Origin: Roseateles sp.
GTDB taxonomy: Bacteria; Pseudomonadota; Gammaproteobacteria; Burkholderiales; Burkholderiaceae_C
Direction: 5' to 3'
NCBI GenBank assembly: GCA_019234295.1
Contig: JAFALK010000048.1
Span: 1 to 64,000, forward strand
DNA: 64,000 nucleotides
Shown here: piece by piece, positions 7,123 to 15,034 of the stretch
Numbering within the stretch: position 1 is the stretch's first letter
Layout of the letters: each line of letters starts with the position of its first letter
The notes under the pieces: generated by a model
Told to the model about the DNA's origin: nothing
The model's input: only the letters and a program-made list of their open reading frames with translations
Database searches by the model: none
Made by a program: the position numbers and the translations under genes

Positions 7123-9810
7123 TCAGTCCTCGCGGGGGGGTGTGCAAAGCGGCAGCTCCACGCGCAGCACGGTGGATGAACCCGCGTCCAGCCGACTCTC
7201 GAAGCCGAATGACCGCACCAGGTGGAGCATGGCCTGGTTCTCGCGCAGCACGTAGCCTACGATGCGCTGCGTGCCGCGCGCCAGCGCATGGTCGAGCAGC
7301 GCCTGCATCAGCAGGCGGCCGAGGCCCTGGCCCTTGAGGTCGCTGCGGACGAGCATGGCGAACTCGGCCTCGACGTTGTCCGGGTCGCAGGACAGGCGTC
7401 CCACGCCGAGCGTTTCGGGGCCGCCGTCCGCTCGCTCGTCGACCAGGACAAAGGCCATCTCGCGCTCGTAGTCGATCTGAGTCATGCGCGCCAGTTCGTC
7501 GTGCGACAGCCGGTGCGGCGCCTGGAAGAAGCGCATGCGCAGGTCCTCGGCGTCGGAGCGCTCGAGGAAGGCGCGGTGCTGCTCTTCGTCCTCGGGACGG
7601 ATGGGGCGCAGACGCAGCGTGCGCCCGTGCCAGTCGAGCTCGCGCACACACTCGTCCGGATAGGGCAGCACGGCGAATTGGTGCACGCCGGCTGGCCGGG
7701 CCGCGGACAGCCGCACACGCCCGTCCAGCGCGACGACGCCAGCCTCGTCAGCCCACAGTGGGTTGATGTCCAGCTCGGCCAGCTCCGGCAGGTCGGCCAG
7801 CATCTGCGCGACGGCGATCAGCACATCGCAGACGGCGTCGACCTGCGCCGGCGGGCGGTCGCGATAGCCGGCCAGCAGGCGCGAGACGCGCGTGCGCTGG
7901 ATCAGCTCGCGTGCTAGCGCGCGATTCAGCGGAGGCAAGGCCACCGCCCGGTCGCCCAGCACCTCCACGGCCGTGCCGCCCTGGCCGAACAGCAGCACGG
8001 GACCGAACACGGGGTCGACATGCGCGCCGACAATCAGTTCCTGCGCATGCGAGCCTCGCACCATGCCTTGCACGCTCAGGCCCTCGATGCGCGGCGGGCC
8101 CGGGAGCTTCGCCATGCGGGCGAGCATGGCCTGTGCGGCGGCGCGGACCTCGGCTTCGCCGTGCAGGTCCAGGCACACACCACCGGCGTCGGACTTGTGC
8201 AGCAGGTCGGGCGAGACGATCTTCAGCGCCAGGTTTTGCGCCGCCTCGCCTCCGATCTCGCGCGCGGCCTGCGCGGCCGCATCGGGCGTCGGAGCTGTGC
8301 GGCGCGTCGGCACGACGGGGATGCCGTAGGCCGCCAGCAAGTCCTTCGCGTCGATCTCGTCCAGCCACTCCTGCCCGCGCGCCAGGGCTGCCGCCACGAT
8401 GCCACGCGCCCGCTCCCGGTCCGGCGCGGCATTGGCGCTGGCCGCGGGTGTCTGCCGCAACTGCGCCTGGTTGCGGCGGTAGGTCTGCATCAGCGCGAAG
8501 GCGCGCACCGCTTCCTCGGGGGTCTCGTAGCCGGCGATGCCGGCGGCCTCGAAGGCATGACGGGCGGGCGCAACGGAGTCGCCACCGAGCCAGCAACTGA
8601 GCACGCGCCCGGGATGGGCCTGGATCAGCGGCGCGCAGGCACGGGCGATGTCTGTACTCGGCACGATGGCCGTCGGCGCATGGGCAAACAAGATGGCCCG
8701 AGCCTCGTTCGCAGGGAGAAGGGCATTGAGCGTGTCCACGTAGCGCTGCGCAGGTGCGTCGCCGATGATGTCCACGGGGTTGCCGTGTGACCAACCGGGC
8801 GGGAGCACGCCGTCGAGGCGGCGCATCAGTGCCTCGCCCGGTACCGCCAGCTCCACGCCCAGCGCCGCCGCCGCGTCCGCCGCCATCACGCCAGCACCGC
8901 CCCCATTGGTCATGATCATCAGGCGGCTGGCGCCGTTGTCGCGGAAGCGTGCCAGCGTCTGCGCGGCGATGAACAGCTCCTTGAGCGTGTCCACGCGCAG
9001 CATGCCGGCGCGCCGGATCGCGGCGTCGAAGACGATGTCGGAGCCAGCCAGGGCGCCCGTGTGCGAGGCCGCGGCCTTGATGCCCGCGGCGGCCCGGCCG
9101 GCCTTGACGACGATCACCGGCTTGGCACGCGCTGCTGCGCGGGCGGCCGACATGAACTTGCGCGGTGCATTGATCGACTCGATGTAGAGCAGGATGGCGC
9201 GGGTGTGCGCATCCGTTGCCAGATGGTCGAGCAGGTCGCCGAAGTCCACGTCCATGTGCTCGCCCAGCGAGATCAGGTGCGAGAAGCCGATGCCCTCGCC
9301 ATTGGCCCAGTCCAGCAGAGCCGTCAGCAGCGCGCCGGATTGCGAGACCAGCGCGAGCTCGCCCGGCCGCGCACCGGCCTGGGTGAAGCTGGCGTTCAGC
9401 CCAATGTGAGGGCTCAGCAGGCCGATGCAGTTGGGGCCCAGCAGGCGCAGCAGGTGCGGTTCGGCAGCATTGAGCGCCTCCAGCTTCTGCGCGGCGCTGA
9501 TACCCGCGGTGACGACGATGGCGGCGCGGGTTCCTCGCGCACCGAGCTCAGCCACGATCGATGCGATCGTGGCGGCCGGTGTGCAGAGCACGGCCAGGTC
9601 GGGCGCCTGCGGCAGCTCGCCCGCATTGCGATAGCAGCGCAGGCTGTCGAGCTCGGCCAGCCGTGGGTTGACGGGCAGCATCGGCCCGGAGAAGCCACCG
9701 GCCAGCAGATTGCGCCAGACCGTGGTACCGACACGCTCCGGCTTGTCGGATGCGCCGAACACCGCCACGGACCGGGGCGTCAGCAGGCGGTCCAGGTGGC
9801 GAAGCGTCAT
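7123..9810 (-). CDS. Acetate-CoA-ligase-like protein with GNAT domain (Pat-type protein lysine acetyltransferase)
   Basis: An 895-residue protein with the order known from Pat/PatZ. A CoA-binding Rossmann domain (GASDKPERVG near residue 20) is followed by succinyl-CoA-synthetase-like domains with the SHTGALAGSD histidine loop near residue 245. Then come an ATP-grasp domain at about 490-700 (ALKIVSPDLLHKSDAGGV) and a C-terminal GNAT acetyltransferase at about 730-880 (GVGRLS, then KGQGLGRLLMQALL). In Salmonella and E. coli such proteins acetylate lysines, notably on acetyl-CoA synthetase, and the ligase half is thought to be regulatory. It lies 18 bases downstream of a double universal stress protein gene and shares its FNR-type promoter, which suggests use under low oxygen. 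Confidence 0.88.
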   Translation of the reverse strand: MTLRHLDRLLTPRSVAVFGASDKPERVGTTVWRNLLAGGFSGPMLPVNPRLAELDSLRCYRNAGELPQAPDLAVLCTPAATIASIVAELGARGTRAAIVVTAGISAAQKLEALNAAEPHLLRLLGPNCIGLLSPHIGLNASFTQAGARPGELALVSQSGALLTALLDWANGEGIGFSHLISLGEHMDVDFGDLLDHLATDAHTRAILLYIESINAPRKFMSAARAAARAKPVIVVKAGRAAAGIKAAASHTGALAGSDIVFDAAIRRAGMLRVDTLKELFIAAQTLARFRDNGASRLMIMTNGGGAGVMAADAAAALGVELAVPGEALMRRLDGVLPPGWSHGNPVDIIGDAPAQRYVDTLNALLPANEARAILFAHAPTAIVPSTDIARACAPLIQAHPGRVLSCWLGGDSVAPARHAFEAAGIAGYETPEEAVRAFALMQTYRRNQAQLRQTPAASANAAPDRERARGIVAAALARGQEWLDEIDAKDLLAAYGIPVVPTRRTAPTPDAAAQAAREIGGEAAQNLALKIVSPDLLHKSDAGGVCLDLHGEAEVRAAAQAMLARMAKLPGPPRIEGLSVQGMVRGSHAQELIVGAHVDPVFGPVLLFGQGGTAVEVLGDRAVALPPLNRALARELIQRTRVSRLLAGYRDRPPAQVDAVCDVLIAVAQMLADLPELAELDINPLWADEAGVVALDGRVRLSAARPAGVHQFAVLPYPDECVRELDWHGRTLRLRPIRPEDEEQHRAFLERSDAEDLRMRFFQAPHRLSHDELARMTQIDYEREMAFVLVDERADGGPETLGVGRLSCDPDNVEAEFAMLVRSDLKGQGLGRLLMQALLDHALARGTQRIVGYVLRENQAMLHLVRSFGFESRLDAGSSTVLRVELPLCTPPRED

Positions 9811-9828
9811 CGCAACGGCCGGTGGCGA

Positions 9829-10686
9829 TCAGTGCGAGAGCAGCAATGGCACGGGCGAGCTGCGCAGCAGCGTCCTCGTCACGCCACCGAGCACGGTCTC
9901 GCGCAGCCGGGTGTGGCCATAGCCGCCCGCGACGATCAGCTGCGCGCCAATGTCGGCCGCGTGGGACAGCAGCGCTTCTCCGACCGGAATCTCGCTGTGG
10001 ACCCGCCGCGCCTCGACCCGGATGCCATGCCGTGCCAGCCACAGGCCGATGTCGGCGCCGGGCAGCGGCCCATGACGCGGGTCGACCTCGTGCGGGACTT
10101 CGAACACGGCAACTTCCACGGAGCGCGCCTGGCGCAGCAGCGGCAGCGCGTCGTGCATGGCGCGCGCCGCTTCGCGCCCGCCGTCCCAGGCGACCAGCAC
10201 ATGCCCCTCGGGCGGCATGACGAATGTCGTCTCGGCGGACTCCGCATACGGCAGCACCAGCACCGGGCGGCCCGAATGCAGCAGCACGCTCTCCGGCATG
10301 CCGGATTGCTGCTCGGCGGAAAAGTTGCCAGGCTCGGTCTGCGTGACGATGCTCAGGTCGCAATACCGCGCGGCCAGGCTCATCGACGTGGCGACGTCTT
10401 CGTGGTCGACGCGGCCCTCGTAGGAGCTCAACCCCAGCGAGCGGACCTGCGCCTCGAAGCGCTGCACGCTGGCTTCGGCCAGCTCGCGCTGCATCTGGAT
10501 TGCGGGCACGATGAACTCGCTGACGCCGAGCAGGCCGGTGTAGTCAGCCGGCATCGTGATCCAGCCCGTAGGGGCCAGGCCAACGAGGTGGGCCTCGTGC
10601 TGGCGCGCCAGGGCCGCTGCCGTGGCGACGCGGCTGGCCGTGTGCGGCAGCGGATCGAGATGAACGAGGATGCTGCGGATTTCCAT
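9829..10686 (-). CDS. Universal stress protein, tandem UspA domains
   Basis: A 285-residue protein made of two UspA folds, about residues 1-140 and 150-285. The C-terminal fold ends in the nucleotide-loop-like VAGGYGHTRLRETVLGG, then TLLRSSPVPLLLSH. The first fold begins MEIRSILVHLD. The start at 10686 is fixed by an AGGAAATT ribosome binding site. Universal stress proteins aid survival under starvation and oxygen loss; the biochemical role is not defined. The gene has its own FNR-type box at 10742-10755, placed just after the stop of the preceding stress protein gene, and heads the run that continues with the Pat-like gene. Confidence 0.88.
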   Translation of the reverse strand: MEIRSILVHLDPLPHTASRVATAAALARQHEAHLVGLAPTGWITMPADYTGLLGVSEFIVPAIQMQRELAEASVQRFEAQVRSLGLSSYEGRVDHEDVATSMSLAARYCDLSIVTQTEPGNFSAEQQSGMPESVLLHSGRPVLVLPYAESAETTFVMPPEGHVLVAWDGGREAARAMHDALPLLRQARSVEVAVFEVPHEVDPRHGPLPGADIGLWLARHGIRVEARRVHSEIPVGEALLSHAADIGAQLIVAGGYGHTRLRETVLGGVTRTLLRSSPVPLLLSH

Positions 10687-10741
10687 AGGAATTTCCTGCG
10701 GTCGGTGATGCGCCACTGTGGACCGGCCGCCTCTGCCGGTC

Positions 10742-10755
10742 TTGAAAAATCTCAA
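10742..10755 (-). promoter_or_regulatory. FNR/FixK-type box for the tandem universal stress protein
   Basis: On the minus strand this reads TTGAGATTTTTCAA, with the TTGAN-N4-NTCAA form of FNR-family sites. The hexamer CACAGT at 10720-10715 starts 28.5 bp from its centre and fits a weak -10 (A at position 2, T at position 6), the geometry of class II activation. Confidence 0.6.
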
Positions 10756-10759
10756 GCGG

Positions 10760-11203
10760 CTACCTGACGACCAGCACCGGGATCTGCGCATCGGTGAGCA
10801 CCCGCAGGGTCTGGCTGCCCAGCAGGGCCGAGCTCAGGGCGCCGCGACCGCGCGAGGCCATCACGATCAAGTCGCAGCGCAACTCAGCCGCGCTGACGAG
10901 GATCTGCTCGTAGGGATCGTCTGCCACGGCGATGCGGCGAGCGACCGTCACGCCGGCGAGGGTTTCATGCGCCAGCGCCTCGTCGAGGCGCTGGCGGCCG
11001 GTGATGGCGAGCTGCTGCCGCAGGGCGGTACTCGATTCGCCGTCCTTGACGATCGCGGACGCGTATTCCACCGCGTTGTAGTCCGGCACGACCATCAACG
11101 CCGTGACCCTGGCGCCGCAGCTGCGGGCGAGGGCGACGGCATACGAAATCGCCTTTTGCGCGAGCGCCGATCCGTCGGTGGCGACAAGGATGTGCTTGAA
11201 CAT
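10760..11203 (-). CDS. Universal stress protein, single UspA domain
   Basis: A 147-residue UspA protein beginning MFKHILVATDGS, with the ATP-binding loop pattern G-x2-G-x9-G-S/T in SRGRGALSSALLGSQT and the end IPVLVVR. The start at 11203 follows an excellent ribosome binding site (GGAGGGAGA); a longer frame to 11302 would run through the promoter. It is read leftwards from a divergent region shared with the BON-domain gene and has an FNR-type box at 11268-11281 with a good -10 hexamer. In Pseudomonas and Burkholderia such genes are typical targets of Anr/FNR-type regulators and support long anaerobic survival; that role here is inferred from the promoter. Confidence 0.92.
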   Translation of the reverse strand: MFKHILVATDGSALAQKAISYAVALARSCGARVTALMVVPDYNAVEYASAIVKDGESSTALRQQLAITGRQRLDEALAHETLAGVTVARRIAVADDPYEQILVSAAELRCDLIVMASRGRGALSSALLGSQTLRVLTDAQIPVLVVR

Positions 11204-11240
11204 TCTCCCTCCGGGGCATTGCCTGTGGCACTCGCGACCA

Positions 11241-11281
11241 AGGGTAGGGCGACGCTGGCGTGCGCACTTGAAAAACATCAA
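11241..11281 (-). promoter_or_regulatory. FNR/FixK-type class II promoter of the universal stress protein gene
   Basis: The box at 11268-11281 reads TTGATGTTTTTCAA on the minus strand, one mismatch from the FNR consensus TTGAT-N4-ATCAA. A -10 hexamer TACCCT occupies 11246-11241, 28.5 bp from the box centre. This predicts a transcript start near 11234 and a 5' leader of about 30 bases before the ATG at 11203. Confidence 0.72.
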
Positions 11282-11310
11282 GCGCGACATCGCATCGCGC
11301 AATCGCGCAA

Positions 11311-11351
11311 TTGCGCATTCGCAAGCGGCGTGCGCGACCCTGACCTAGATT
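11311..11351 (+). promoter_or_regulatory. FNR-like palindrome and -10 for the BON-domain gene
   Basis: TTGCGCATTCGCAA at 11311-11324 is a palindrome of the form TTGNN-N4-NNCAA. The hexamer TAGATT at 11346-11351 starts 28.5 bp from its centre. The site is separate from the leftward box at 11268-11281, so each divergent gene has its own activator site. Confidence 0.55.
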
Positions 11352-11438
11352 GAGTGTGGCCGCATCAATGCTGGTGACGGACGTCTCCCAGGCAAGGTCC
11401 ACGCCAGACAGATCCATTTGCCGGACGCGAGGATGACC

Positions 11439-12089
11439 ATGAAATCAGATACCCAGCTGCGCGATGACATCGTGGCCGAACTCGAGTGGGACCCGGCCAT
11501 CAATGCCAATCAGATCGGCGTTGCCGTGAAGGACGGCGTCGTGAGCCTCAGCGGTCATATCGACAGCTACGCGGAAAAGTGGGCTGTGGAGAAGGCGCTG
11601 AATCGGATCCAAGGCGTGAGGGCCGCGGCCCTGGAGCTCGATGTGAGGCTGTCCCCGGACCACAAGAGGGGCGATACGGACATCGCCAAGGCTGCCCAAT
11701 GGGCGCTCGAGTGGCATTCGCAAGTGCCGCCGGACGCGGTGCGCGTGACCGTGGACAAGGGCTGGCTGACGCTGCAGGGCGAAGTCGAATGGAGCTTCCA
11801 GCGTGACAGCGCCATCAAGGCCGTTCGCAACCTCAAGGGCGTTCTGGGCGTCAGCAGTGAGATCACGCTGAAGAAGAAGCCGATGCGCTCCGATCTGAAG
11901 CAGCGCATCCGTGACGCGCTGACGCGCCAGGCCGTGCGCGAGGCCAATCACCTGAGCGTCGATATCCAGGGTGACGAAGTGACGTTGCGCGGCAGGGTGC
12001 ATTCGCTGCGCGAGCGTGAGGCAGCCCGCGGCGCGGCCTGGTCAGCGCCCGGCGTGGGCCTGATCATCGATGACATGACCGTGGAATGA
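11439..12089 (+). CDS. Triple BON-domain protein
   Basis: A 216-residue soluble protein made of three BON domains, at about residues 5-70, 76-140 and 145-212, each with the VxLxGxV-type core (GVVSLSGHID, GWLTLQGEVEW, DEVTLRGRVHS). BON domains bind phospholipid or other hydrophobic ligands and are common in osmotic-shock and stress proteins. No signal peptide is seen, so it probably acts in the cytoplasm. The ATG at 11439 is chosen because GAGG lies seven bases upstream; another ATG six bases earlier has poorer spacing. It overlaps the next gene by four bases (ATGA), so the two should be translated together. Confidence 0.85.
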   Translation: MKSDTQLRDDIVAELEWDPAINANQIGVAVKDGVVSLSGHIDSYAEKWAVEKALNRIQGVRAAALELDVRLSPDHKRGDTDIAKAAQWALEWHSQVPPDAVRVTVDKGWLTLQGEVEWSFQRDSAIKAVRNLKGVLGVSSEITLKKKPMRSDLKQRIRDALTRQAVREANHLSVDIQGDEVTLRGRVHSLREREAARGAAWSAPGVGLIIDDMTVE

Positions 12090-12988
12090 GCTGGAACTCC
12101 CCTTCGCAAAGCCGCCGACGTTTCGAAGCCATCGTCAAATCCGCCTATGACGGGATCATCAGCGTGGGGCTCGATCAGCGCATCCGCATGATGAACGATG
12201 CCGCGATGGCCATGTTTGGTGTCACCTCCGCCGCCGGGCCGCTGCTCCTCGAGACGCTACTGCCGGTCCGGTTCCGGGCGCGACACCTCGAATACATCCA
12301 CGAATTCATGGCCTCCGAGACCGCCTCCCGGCCCATGCAGTTGCGCGGGGCGGTGATAGGGCTGCGGGCCGACGGCACCGAATTCCCGCTGGAGGTGAGC
12401 ATCGCCAAGATTCAGGTGGGATCTGACACCGAAGTGGTCGCGGTCATGCGGGACATCTCCGAACGCGTTCACATGATCCAAGACCTGCAGATCGCCGCGA
12501 CGGTGGACGTGCTGACCCAGGCGCTCAATCGGCGAGCCCTGATGGAGGCAGCCCAGACCGAGTTCTCGCGCAGCGTACGCTTTGGACGTGCGATGTCCGT
12601 CCTGCTCTTTGACATTGATTATTTCAAGACCGTCAACGATCGCTTCGGACACGCTGCCGGCGATGTGATCCTGAAGAGCGTGGTCGATCGCGCAAGGACT
12701 GTGCTGCGCGAAGTCGACCTTTTAGGTCGTTGGGGCGGGGAGGAGTTCGTCGCCATCTTGCTCGAGCTGGACGAGGACGGCGCAACCAGATGCGCGGAAC
12801 GTCTCAGACAGGCCGTGGCTTCAACCATGTTCTCCCTGGCGGATGGCCGGGCCGCGGTACCCATCACGATCAGCGTGGGCATCGCTACGCGAACCGAAGC
12901 GGTCGGCACTGTCGACGAACTGTTGGCACGTGCCGATGCGGCGATGTACCGAGCCAAGAACGCGGGACGCAACCGGATTTCAAGCTGA
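12086..12988 (+). CDS. PAS-GGDEF diguanylate cyclase
   Basis: A 300-residue cytoplasmic protein. A PAS domain covers about residues 10-125 (AYDGIISVGLDQRI, then DGTEFPLEVSI). A GGDEF domain follows at about 135-300 with the active-site motif GGEEF and an intact product-inhibition site R-E-V-D five residues before it. It should therefore make cyclic di-GMP from two GTP and be feedback-inhibited. The PAS domain is the probable signal input; no haem- or flavin-binding residues can be assigned by eye. The start overlaps the BON gene by ATGA, which puts second-messenger synthesis in the same transcript as that stress protein. Confidence 0.9.
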   Translation: MSWNSPSQSRRRFEAIVKSAYDGIISVGLDQRIRMMNDAAMAMFGVTSAAGPLLLETLLPVRFRARHLEYIHEFMASETASRPMQLRGAVIGLRADGTEFPLEVSIAKIQVGSDTEVVAVMRDISERVHMIQDLQIAATVDVLTQALNRRALMEAAQTEFSRSVRFGRAMSVLLFDIDYFKTVNDRFGHAAGDVILKSVVDRARTVLREVDLLGRWGGEEFVAILLELDEDGATRCAERLRQAVASTMFSLADGRAAVPITISVGIATRTEAVGTVDELLARADAAMYRAKNAGRNRISS

Positions 12989-13043
12989 TTCGTTCTGGCT
13001 GAGCGGGGCGGCGGCCTTGGTGACGTCGCACCAGGCGCCGCGC

Positions 13044-13084
13044 TTGAGAATCCGCAAGTTCGCGGCGCCGTCAGAGCCGAAGCT
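13044..13084 (+). promoter_or_regulatory. FNR-type box and -10 for the flavodoxin-like gene
   Basis: TTGAGAATCCGCAA at 13044-13057 fits TTGNN-N4-NNCAA. The hexamer GAAGCT at 13079-13084 starts 28.5 bp from the centre and keeps the A2 and T6 of a -10 element. The site lies between the diguanylate cyclase and the flavodoxin gene and would start a new transcript there. Confidence 0.55.
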
Positions 13085-13130
13085 GTGCACATCGATACAC
13101 GGCAAGACTCTGGCGAGACGAGGAGTGATC

Positions 13131-13670
13131 ATGGATCGCAATCTGATTGTTTTCTACTCGCGCACTGGCACCACTCGCCAGGCTGCGCAACAGCTGCAAC
13201 AGCTCACGCAGTGGCCGATTGCTGAGGTGCGGGAATTGCGGGCGCGTGTCGGCTTCAGCGGTGACCTGCGCTGCGTCATCGACTCCCTGCTTGCCCGCCC
13301 TGCGCCCTTTGTGTACGAGGGTCCCGCTTTGGGCGACTACGACCGTGTGGTCCTGCTGACGCCGATCTGGTTGGGTCACATGGCCTCGCCGCTGCGCGGC
13401 TTCTTGGCTGATCAGTTCCATGATGTGCGAAAAGCGAGGCCCGCCCTGTCTCTGGTCTGCGTGATGGGCGGCCGAGGCGCATTCCGGGCCGCCGCCGAGG
13501 TGGCAACGATCGCGGACCACTGCCCGGCGCCGACGCTCGCGCTACGCGAGGACGAGGTGCTCAGTGGCGCCAGCTTCAAGTCGCTGCAATCGCTGGTTGC
13601 GTCGGTGCAGGCGCTGGAGTCCACCAGCAAGGGATTCCGCCCGCACTGGCTGTCGCCGGAGGCAGCCTGA
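13131..13670 (+). CDS. Flavodoxin-family protein
   Basis: A 179-residue protein that opens with a flavodoxin phosphate-loop pattern (IVFYSRTGTTRQAA) and continues with YDRVVLLTPIWLGHMASPLRGFL, the second FMN-contact region seen in flavodoxin/NAD(P)H-oxidoreductase-like proteins. It probably binds FMN and carries or transfers electrons in the cytoplasm. The ATG at 13131 has the ribosome binding site AGGAG at a proper distance; a longer frame would overlap the preceding gene. The hemerythrin-DksA gene follows after 42 bases and is probably cotranscribed from the FNR-type promoter. Confidence 0.8.
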   Translation: MDRNLIVFYSRTGTTRQAAQQLQQLTQWPIAEVRELRARVGFSGDLRCVIDSLLARPAPFVYEGPALGDYDRVVLLTPIWLGHMASPLRGFLADQFHDVRKARPALSLVCVMGGRGAFRAAAEVATIADHCPAPTLALREDEVLSGASFKSLQSLVASVQALESTSKGFRPHWLSPEAA

Positions 13671-13712
13671 GGCCAGAACAAAGCCGAGCAGGCCGTCCTG
13701 AAGAAGCACGAC

Positions 13713-14660
13713 ATGACCCGCAAGAAGCCACGCGCGCCATCGACCGCGCCAGTACTCGCACTCGATCCATTCGAGGTCCTGGACGCGGCTCACGCGCAGG
13801 CACTGACGGAGCTCGACAAGTTGGAGGATCTGGTGGCTCGTCTGAAGTCGCACGGCGTCGACGCCCAGGCCCGTGCGCTTGCAATTGAGGTCGTCGAATT
13901 CTTCGATACCTATGGTCGCGAGCATCACGTCGACGAGGAAAAGCATGTGTTTCCATGCCTGCTCACGCAAGGCGACGACGACACGGTGCGTGCCGTGCGC
14001 AGTTTGCTGCTCGACCATCGCTGGCTGCACGAGGACTGGCGCGAGGTCGGTGCTCAGATCGACGCCGTAGCCAACGGTCAGGGCTGGGTCGATCTCGATC
14101 GACTGAGCGAGGGCGCACAAGTCTTTATCGGCCTGCAGCGCGCACATGTCGCGTTCGAAGAATCCTTTGTCTACCCTCAGGCTCGCCTGAGTCTCGAACA
14201 GCGCCAGCGCATCGAGATGGGCCGCGAGATCGCCGCGCGCCATCGGATCGCTCGGCGCAAGCATGACGGCTTGGCGATGCTGGAGCCTGAACAGATCGAG
14301 TCGTTGCGCAACGGGCTGCGCGTGCGCGAATCAAGGCTGAAGGAACTGGTCCGTCAGGCTGCGGCAAATGCAGACGAAGAAGCAGGGGCCTGCGAAGACC
14401 GCGACGTCATCGATCAAAAGGACCTGGCCGCGCGCGATGCATCGCTTGTGCCGGCTCAAGGGCGTGAGGATCTCGAGCGCGCTGAACTGGCTGCCATTGA
14501 GGCGGCCCTGCGTCGCATTGACCAGGGCCGATATGGTCGCTGCGTCGACTGTGCGGAGCCGATACCGGTAGATCGCCTGTTAGCGCAGCCCGAATGCCTG
14601 CGCTGCGCCACTTGCCAGGGCCGCTTCGAAGCGCGGCACAAGCTCGACGCCAGACATTGA
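13713..14660 (+). CDS. Hemerythrin-DksA fusion protein
   Basis: A 315-residue protein of two recognisable halves. Residues about 20-160 form a hemerythrin-like four-helix bundle with iron ligands H27, H71/H72, E75/E76, H102/H106, H145 and E149/E150 (motifs REHHVDEEKHVFP and AHVAFEESFVYP). Residues about 190-305 match DksA/TraR proteins. A charged helix leads to the tip motif DQKDLA (DxxDxA, residues 234-239), a second helix returns, and a zinc finger C277-x2-C280-x17-C298-x2-C301 follows. DksA binds in the secondary channel of RNA polymerase and modulates initiation with ppGpp. Hemerythrin domains bind oxygen, nitric oxide or iron. The fusion could therefore tie oxygen or iron state directly to transcription. 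The function is inferred; the domains are visible. Confidence 0.85.
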   Translation: MTRKKPRAPSTAPVLALDPFEVLDAAHAQALTELDKLEDLVARLKSHGVDAQARALAIEVVEFFDTYGREHHVDEEKHVFPCLLTQGDDDTVRAVRSLLLDHRWLHEDWREVGAQIDAVANGQGWVDLDRLSEGAQVFIGLQRAHVAFEESFVYPQARLSLEQRQRIEMGREIAARHRIARRKHDGLAMLEPEQIESLRNGLRVRESRLKELVRQAAANADEEAGACEDRDVIDQKDLAARDASLVPAQGREDLERAELAAIEAALRRIDQGRYGRCVDCAEPIPVDRLLAQPECLRCATCQGRFEARHKLDARH

Positions 14661-14692
14661 GCGGCAAACCAGCAAGGCCCGAGGCCGGTGCG

Positions 14693-15031
14693 TCAAGGCG
14701 CGGCAGGACTTTCTTGGCAGACGTGGACGCGACGCAGTTGCGCGCGCAACTGGTCGATTTCATCCAGCAGATCCAGCATGAGCGCAAGGCTGGGCATGCT
14801 GGCCTCGAAGTCGCGCCTCAGGCGCGTGATGCGCTGGACGCGGGCGATCTCGGCACTGCCGAAGCGCCAGTCGGGCTCGGCCAGGGCCGGCTCGAGCAAA
14901 CCCTCGCTGATCAGCGCGTCGATGAACTCCGGACCGACCTGACAGGCCCGAGCCAGTTCTGTCCGATCCAGCCATCCGTCGGTGTCGGCGTCGCTCAGCC
15001 AAAGAGGGATGGCGATTGCAGTGCGCTCCAT
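14693..15031 (-). CDS. cbpM: Chaperone modulator CbpM
   Basis: A 112-residue MerR-fold-like protein lying three bases downstream of cbpA, where CbpM normally sits. It contains LDRTELARACQVGPEFIDALISEGLL, the helix-turn-helix-like part of CbpM, and a C-terminal coiled coil (LALMLDLLDEIDQLRAQLRR). In E. coli CbpM binds the J-domain of CbpA and blocks its co-chaperone and DNA-binding activity. The gene ends 32 bases from the convergent hemerythrin-DksA gene. Confidence 0.85.
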   Translation of the reverse strand: MERTAIAIPLWLSDADTDGWLDRTELARACQVGPEFIDALISEGLLEPALAEPDWRFGSAEIARVQRITRLRRDFEASMPSLALMLDLLDEIDQLRAQLRRVHVCQESPAAP

Positions 15032-15034
15032 GGT

